Assembly (NCBI GenBank): GCA_002256345.1
Contig: NKIY01000016.1
Coordinates: 19,373 to 83,372, forward strand
Direction of reading: 5' to 3'
DNA from: Bradyrhizobiaceae bacterium PARB1
GTDB lineage: Bacteria; Pseudomonadota; Alphaproteobacteria; Rhizobiales; Xanthobacteraceae
DNA length: 64,000 nucleotides
The first letter of the stretch is position 1. Each line of letters opens with the position of its first letter. The translations under genes and the position numbers were made by a program. This document shows, piece after piece, positions 60,125 to 64,000 of the stretch. Under the pieces are notes generated by a model that was not told the DNA's origin, did no database searches, and worked only from the letters and a program-made list of their open reading frames with translations.

Positions 60125-60273
60125 ACTTTAACCCTAGATGAGCCAGATCCTCCCTTCTCGAAATGCCTGAGCGGTCTCAAATTATCTGACGACGAACACT
60201 CACGATGAAGAACAAGCGATTTGCATAGGTGTGTCGGATTGGTCTGCCCCCATAAGGTGGTCCGGTTTCAGTC

Positions 60274-61036
60274 TTAATGCATGATCGGCTTTTCGGCTAT
60301 CGCCTGAACTGATGGTGGAGCCGATCCGCGCGGCGGTGCAGGCCAGACCATGGCCTCCGGCGCCGGTGGTTTGTAGCCGAGCGATGAGTGTGGCCGCTCG
60401 GTGTTGTAGTAGCGTCGCCAAGCCTCAATAATGATCTTTGCCTCGGCAAGGCTGTAGAAGATTTCACCGTTGAGCAGTTCGTCGCGTAGCTTCGAGTTGA
60501 AGCTCTCGCAATAACCGTTCTCCCATGGACTGCCAGGTTCGATGAACGCGGTCTTCGCACCGACAGCGGCGATCCAGTCCCGCACGGCCTGAGCGATGAA
60601 CTCCGGGCCGTTGTCGGAACGAACATGACCAGGCACGCCGCGCAGGATGAACAGGTCTGACAGGGCGTCGATGACGTCGGTCGAGTTGAGCTTGCGATCG
60701 ATGCGGATTGCCAGACATTCCCGGGTGAACTCGTCGATGATGTTGAGCATGCGGAACTTCCTGCCATTGTGGGTCCGGTCCTCGACGAAGTCGTAGGACC
60801 AGACATGGTTGGGATGCTCCGGCCGCAGCCGGACGCACGATCCGTCATTCAGCCAGAGCCGGCCTTTCTTCGGCTGCTTTTGGGGGACCTTCAGCCCCTC
60901 CCTCCGCCAGATCCGCTCGACACGCTTGGCATTCACCATCCAGCCTTCGGACCGCAGCATCGCCGTGATCCGGCGATAGCCATAGCGGCCGTAGCGTGAG
61001 GCAAGACGAATGATGTCAGCGGTCAGCGCCTCATCA
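60274..61036 (-). pseudogene. IS3-family (IS407-like) OrfB, N-terminally truncated
   Basis: YGRYGYRRITAMLRSEGWMVNAKRVERIWRREGLKVPQKQPKKGRLW; HVWSYDFVEDRTHNGRKFRMLNIIDEFTRECLAI; SDNGPEFIAQAVRDW; SPWENGYCESFNSKLRDELL; no orfA. Confidence 0.85.
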
Positions 61037-61195
61037 TTTGCTCTGCCTCCACTCCCGCACGACCTTGGCGATGAACTCCGGGCCGTTGTCGGAACGAACA
61101 TGGCCCGGCACACCGCGCAGGATGAACAGGTCTGACAGAGCGTCGATGACGTCGGTGGAGTTGAGCTTGCGAGCGAGACGGATCGCGCCTTGGCG
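61037..61195 (-). pseudogene. Second, divergent fragment of an IS407-like OrfB
   Basis: gatgaactccgggccgttgtcggaacgaacatg...gacgtcggtggagttgagcttgcga nearly repeats 60595-60700. Confidence 0.8.
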
Positions 61196-62016
61196 CCCTG
61201 AATGTATCCAGAGGAATAGGTTACAAACTCTCGAAGGTTCTTGATGTGCGTCGCAAAGCTTTCAGCTGCACCCGATAGTTTCGGATGCTGCTTAGCGATG
61301 ACAAGTAGCTCCTTTTGCGTCGTTTCCAGCTCGTGCAGCGCCGAGCCGAATTCGTGGGTCATGAATCCAGCGACCACGCCAAGCAAACTCATAACTTCAA
61401 GTTGCTGCTCGCGTTCGTAAGTCGCTTCCTGATGTTGAGTTGCGAGCGATTGCGTTTCCGCAAGCGCCGTAACGATTCGGGACTTTTGCGCAGTGGTTAT
61501 AAGCGGGTTAGCCTCGATCTCCGCGATTGCAGAGCGCGTCTCCCGACGAATGGACGCTAACATTTCCCGATGTTTGGCTTTTTCCTGCTCTTGCTGGGTG
61601 CGCCTATCGCTGTAGGCCATAGCCTCTACGGCACCGCGCACCATCGAGCGCAGCTCGTTGAATGCCTCGTTCTCAACGAAGCCCTCTCTATCCGCCGACG
61701 CTACAAGGCCGGTGCGCCCCCGGCCCGATGCTTGACTATTACGGGCATCGACCTGAACGAAGCCCACGAGCTGAGCCGACTGAGGTAACCGCAGCATCCA
61801 ATTTTCAACGGTCGAGGACTTAACCTGAGCGGGCATCGGAAAGTATTTGAGAGCCAGAGGAGAACGCGGCTCCCTCCGCCGCCGTGCCACGTCGGCCTGA
61901 AGCTGTAACCAGTCGTCCGAAAGGGACCCGTACGGCTGAACGCGAAAGCTTCGATCGAACACCGCCACGCCGCCATTTTCGAGAACCCAACGTTGCGCGA
62001 CGCGGCCGTCGACCGT
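61195..62016 (-). pseudogene. GHKL (HSP90/MORC-like) ATPase-type protein remnant, truncated at both ends
   Basis: RLTVDGRVAQRWVLENGGVAVFDRSFRVQPYGSLSDDWLQLQADVARRRREPRSPLAL; coiled region; LEVMSLLGVVAGFMTHEFGSALHELETTQKELL. Confidence 0.55.
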
Positions 62017-62951
62017 TAACCGAGACGCTCTTGCCCGACATTGTGAACCGGTTTGATGTCCAGCACGAGGTCTTGGAGGGGCATTCCAGGCAACTCGTCA
62101 ACGTAACGCTTGCGCTGAGGCACGCCTCCCTGCTTCAGCGGCCAGTGGATCCTTCCGGCCGCATCGAGCCGATCAAGCTCGCCATGCGGCACCGCCCAGT
62201 GGCGGCCCTTGGCGCTAACGTTGATGCCCCGCCATGGCTTTCCACTCTCGCCGTTGCGCGTCCCGGCGCCTGTCAGGTCGGCTCGTCGCCACTTCCTGCC
62301 ATCTGGGTCTTCATGCACGAAGAATGAATTGATGTATTCCTGATCGTATGACTGATGAACATCCTCCCACGTGAATTCGTCGGAAGCACTATAAAAGAGG
62401 ATGACATCGTGAATCGGCCCCCACCGCTTCGCCGAATTGTGGGCGCTCGTTCGCTTCCAAATAATCTCGCTTCGGAACTTGTCTGGCCCAAAGATTCCAT
62501 CGAGCAAGATTTTCAGGTAGTGGCTGGCGGTCGGATCGCAATGCAAGTAGAGGGAGCCGGTCCGCTTGAGAACGCGGCGCAACTCTACGAGTCGCTGGGC
62601 CATCATCACCAAGTAGGCCATCATATCGCTCTCGCCGAGAGCGGACCTCAAAGCAGATACAAACGTTGCGGTTGGCCCGCCGACGTGAGTCATGATTTCG
62701 TGGTAGGCAGCCTCAGCTTCTCCCGTGTGCCATGACCAAAAGTCTAAGAAAGCGCCAACCTGCGCGGAGGTGACCTCTTCAACCGGGCTCTTGAATAGGA
62801 CGTTATACCGAGCTTGGCTGTTGAACGGCGGATCCAAATAAACAAAGTCAACGCTTTCGTCCTTGATCTGCCGGCGAAGTATTTCGAGATTGTCCCCGAA
62901 GAATAATTTATTTGGCGAGGTAGCCGCAACACGTACCGAACTTTTAGCCAT
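62016..62951 (-). pseudogene. Site-specific DNA methyltransferase (beta class, N4C/N6A), 3' truncated
   Basis: NKLFFGDNLEILRRQIKDESVDFVYLDPPFNSQARYNVLF; VLKRTGSLYLHCDPTASHYLKILLDGIFG; stops at NVGQERLG where this family continues (G)YPTQKP. Confidence 0.8.
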
Positions 62952-63430
62952 AGACCCCACTCCACAATGGGGCAATGAATGCGGTTAACCTGCCAACAAG
63001 CGCTTTTACTTTGCCGTAAGGACGACTCTTTTTGACGCGTAAGGTTAATCAATCCTTTTACTTCGGCCAATGGACTATGGATCATGAATGGTTTCGGCAG
63101 CTTGTTGCATGTCTGATTGCACTATCCGGTTCGATGAACGCCGTACGCGGCTGCGAGCTTATCCGCAGATGCGCGATGATCGTATCAGCTACGAGCAGTG
63201 CCAGGAAAAGCCTGGTAGGTGCATGCCTAGAAATTGGATCGGCGATTGTTGTACGTCGAGACCCAAACTCCTTCGCGAAAACGAATGGAGGGATTAGCGG
63301 GCGGACCGCGCGGAAATGCCAGCAGATGCATCCGAGAACAACTCTAGACAGCGGCTTGGCAATTCTTGCTTTTAGCAGTGGAAGACAGGCCCCGTCCGGC
63401 GAGTGCCGGGCGGGGCTTCTCGAAGCGGTC

Positions 63431-63751
63431 TCAGTCGGCGCTCTTGCGCGGCCGCGACCAGAGAAGCGTGTAGCCTTCGCCGCCTTCGTCATCGAACAGG
63501 TTGGCGTAGATCGGCGAGTTGAAGGAGGGATCGTCGAGCTTGAGTGAGAGATAGTCGCGACCCTCCTCAGAGCGCTTCGACCATGCTGCCCCGATCTCGG
63601 CCCGGCGCACATAGACGCGGTGGCTCGGAGCGTTGTCGTTGGAGCGATTGGGCTCGGCGACGATGCGGACGCCCTTGGCCTGCAGGCTCAGCGTGACGAT
63701 CTCTCCCTGAAAATCGTTACCGACCTTCTTGAACGAACCGATGGTAGCCAT
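63431..63751 (-). CDS. DUF736 family protein (second copy)
   Basis: MATIGSFKKVGNDFQGEIVTLSLQAKGVRIVAEPNRSNDNAPSHRVYVRRAEIGAAW...YTLLWSRPRK. Confidence 0.85.
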   Translation of the reverse strand: MATIGSFKKVGNDFQGEIVTLSLQAKGVRIVAEPNRSNDNAPSHRVYVRRAEIGAAWSKRSEEGRDYLSLKLDDPSFNSPIYANLFDDEGGEGYTLLWSRPRKSAD

Positions 63752-63965
63752 ATCAAGTCTCCTTGCGTTGTTTCGGACCGCGACCACCGCGGCCTCGATG
63801 GCGATGACCAGGCCGAATGACGAGCGGCGACGCACCCGCAAGGGCCGAAGCACCGCGGAGGACGCCATGGCTTGCGACTTTCTTGAATATGTGGACGCCC
63901 TTCCCTCGGCCCAATTCAGGCCGAGCATAGATATTGAAGACAGGCTCACTCGAAAGGGACCGCAT

Positions 63966-64000
63966 ATGTCGCTGACAATCGGACTGGATATCGCGAAACA
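63966..64000 (+). CDS. IS110-family transposase, N-terminus only (runs off window)
   Basis: atgtcgctgacaatcggactggatatcgcgaaaca = MSLTIGLDIAK, like the IS110 start MPVMTVGLDLAKH at 56337. Confidence 0.6.
   Translation, partial: MSLTIGLDIAK

Larger units (their letters stand above)
58689..60198 (+). mobile_element. Complete IS3-family element with terminal inverted repeats and 9-bp flanking direct repeat
   Basis: Ends TGTTCGGCGTCATCGCCTCTGAGACC / (rc) TGTTCGTCGTCAGATAATTTGAGACC; flanking ctcacgatg at 58680-58688 and 60199-60207. Confidence 0.85.

Overview
High-GC alphaproteobacterial mobile region, about 64 kb. It opens with a near-complete trb-type conjugation module (0.1-16.2 kb): DUF736, lytic transglycosylase, DUF3363-type relaxase, TraG/VirD4, CopG-like protein, then trbB-C-D-E-J-K-L-F-G-I and DUF2274. 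Cargo follows: LysR; a FixJ-like two-component pair; MgtC, a two-domain porin and an MgtA-type P-ATPase; PilZ; a VIT1/CCC1 protein; an HME-RND efflux pair (CzcC-CzcA-like) with no adaptor gene, plus a divergent two-component system; and a TPR protein. Next is a tyrosine recombinase, a resolvase remnant, an IS21 element bounded by two truncated genes, a truncated AEP-primase/P-loop protein, cytochrome b561, and an MbfA-like ferritin/VIT1 protein with an Irr-type palindrome. The most interesting locus is 46.8-55.9 kb. There, a phosphite uptake operon (ptxBCA-like) is translationally coupled to a two-subunit NAD-linked formate-dehydrogenase-like molybdoenzyme, and ptxE/ptxD are divergent. The catalytic subunit reads Cys-Ala where formate dehydrogenases have (Se)Cys-His, so formate may not be the substrate. 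The right end is IS-rich (IS110, an IS3 element with a 9-bp direct repeat, scrambled IS3 fragments) and holds a deleted methyltransferase/GHKL-ATPase locus that looks like a defence or R-M remnant. All product calls come from reading the translations. No database search was run.
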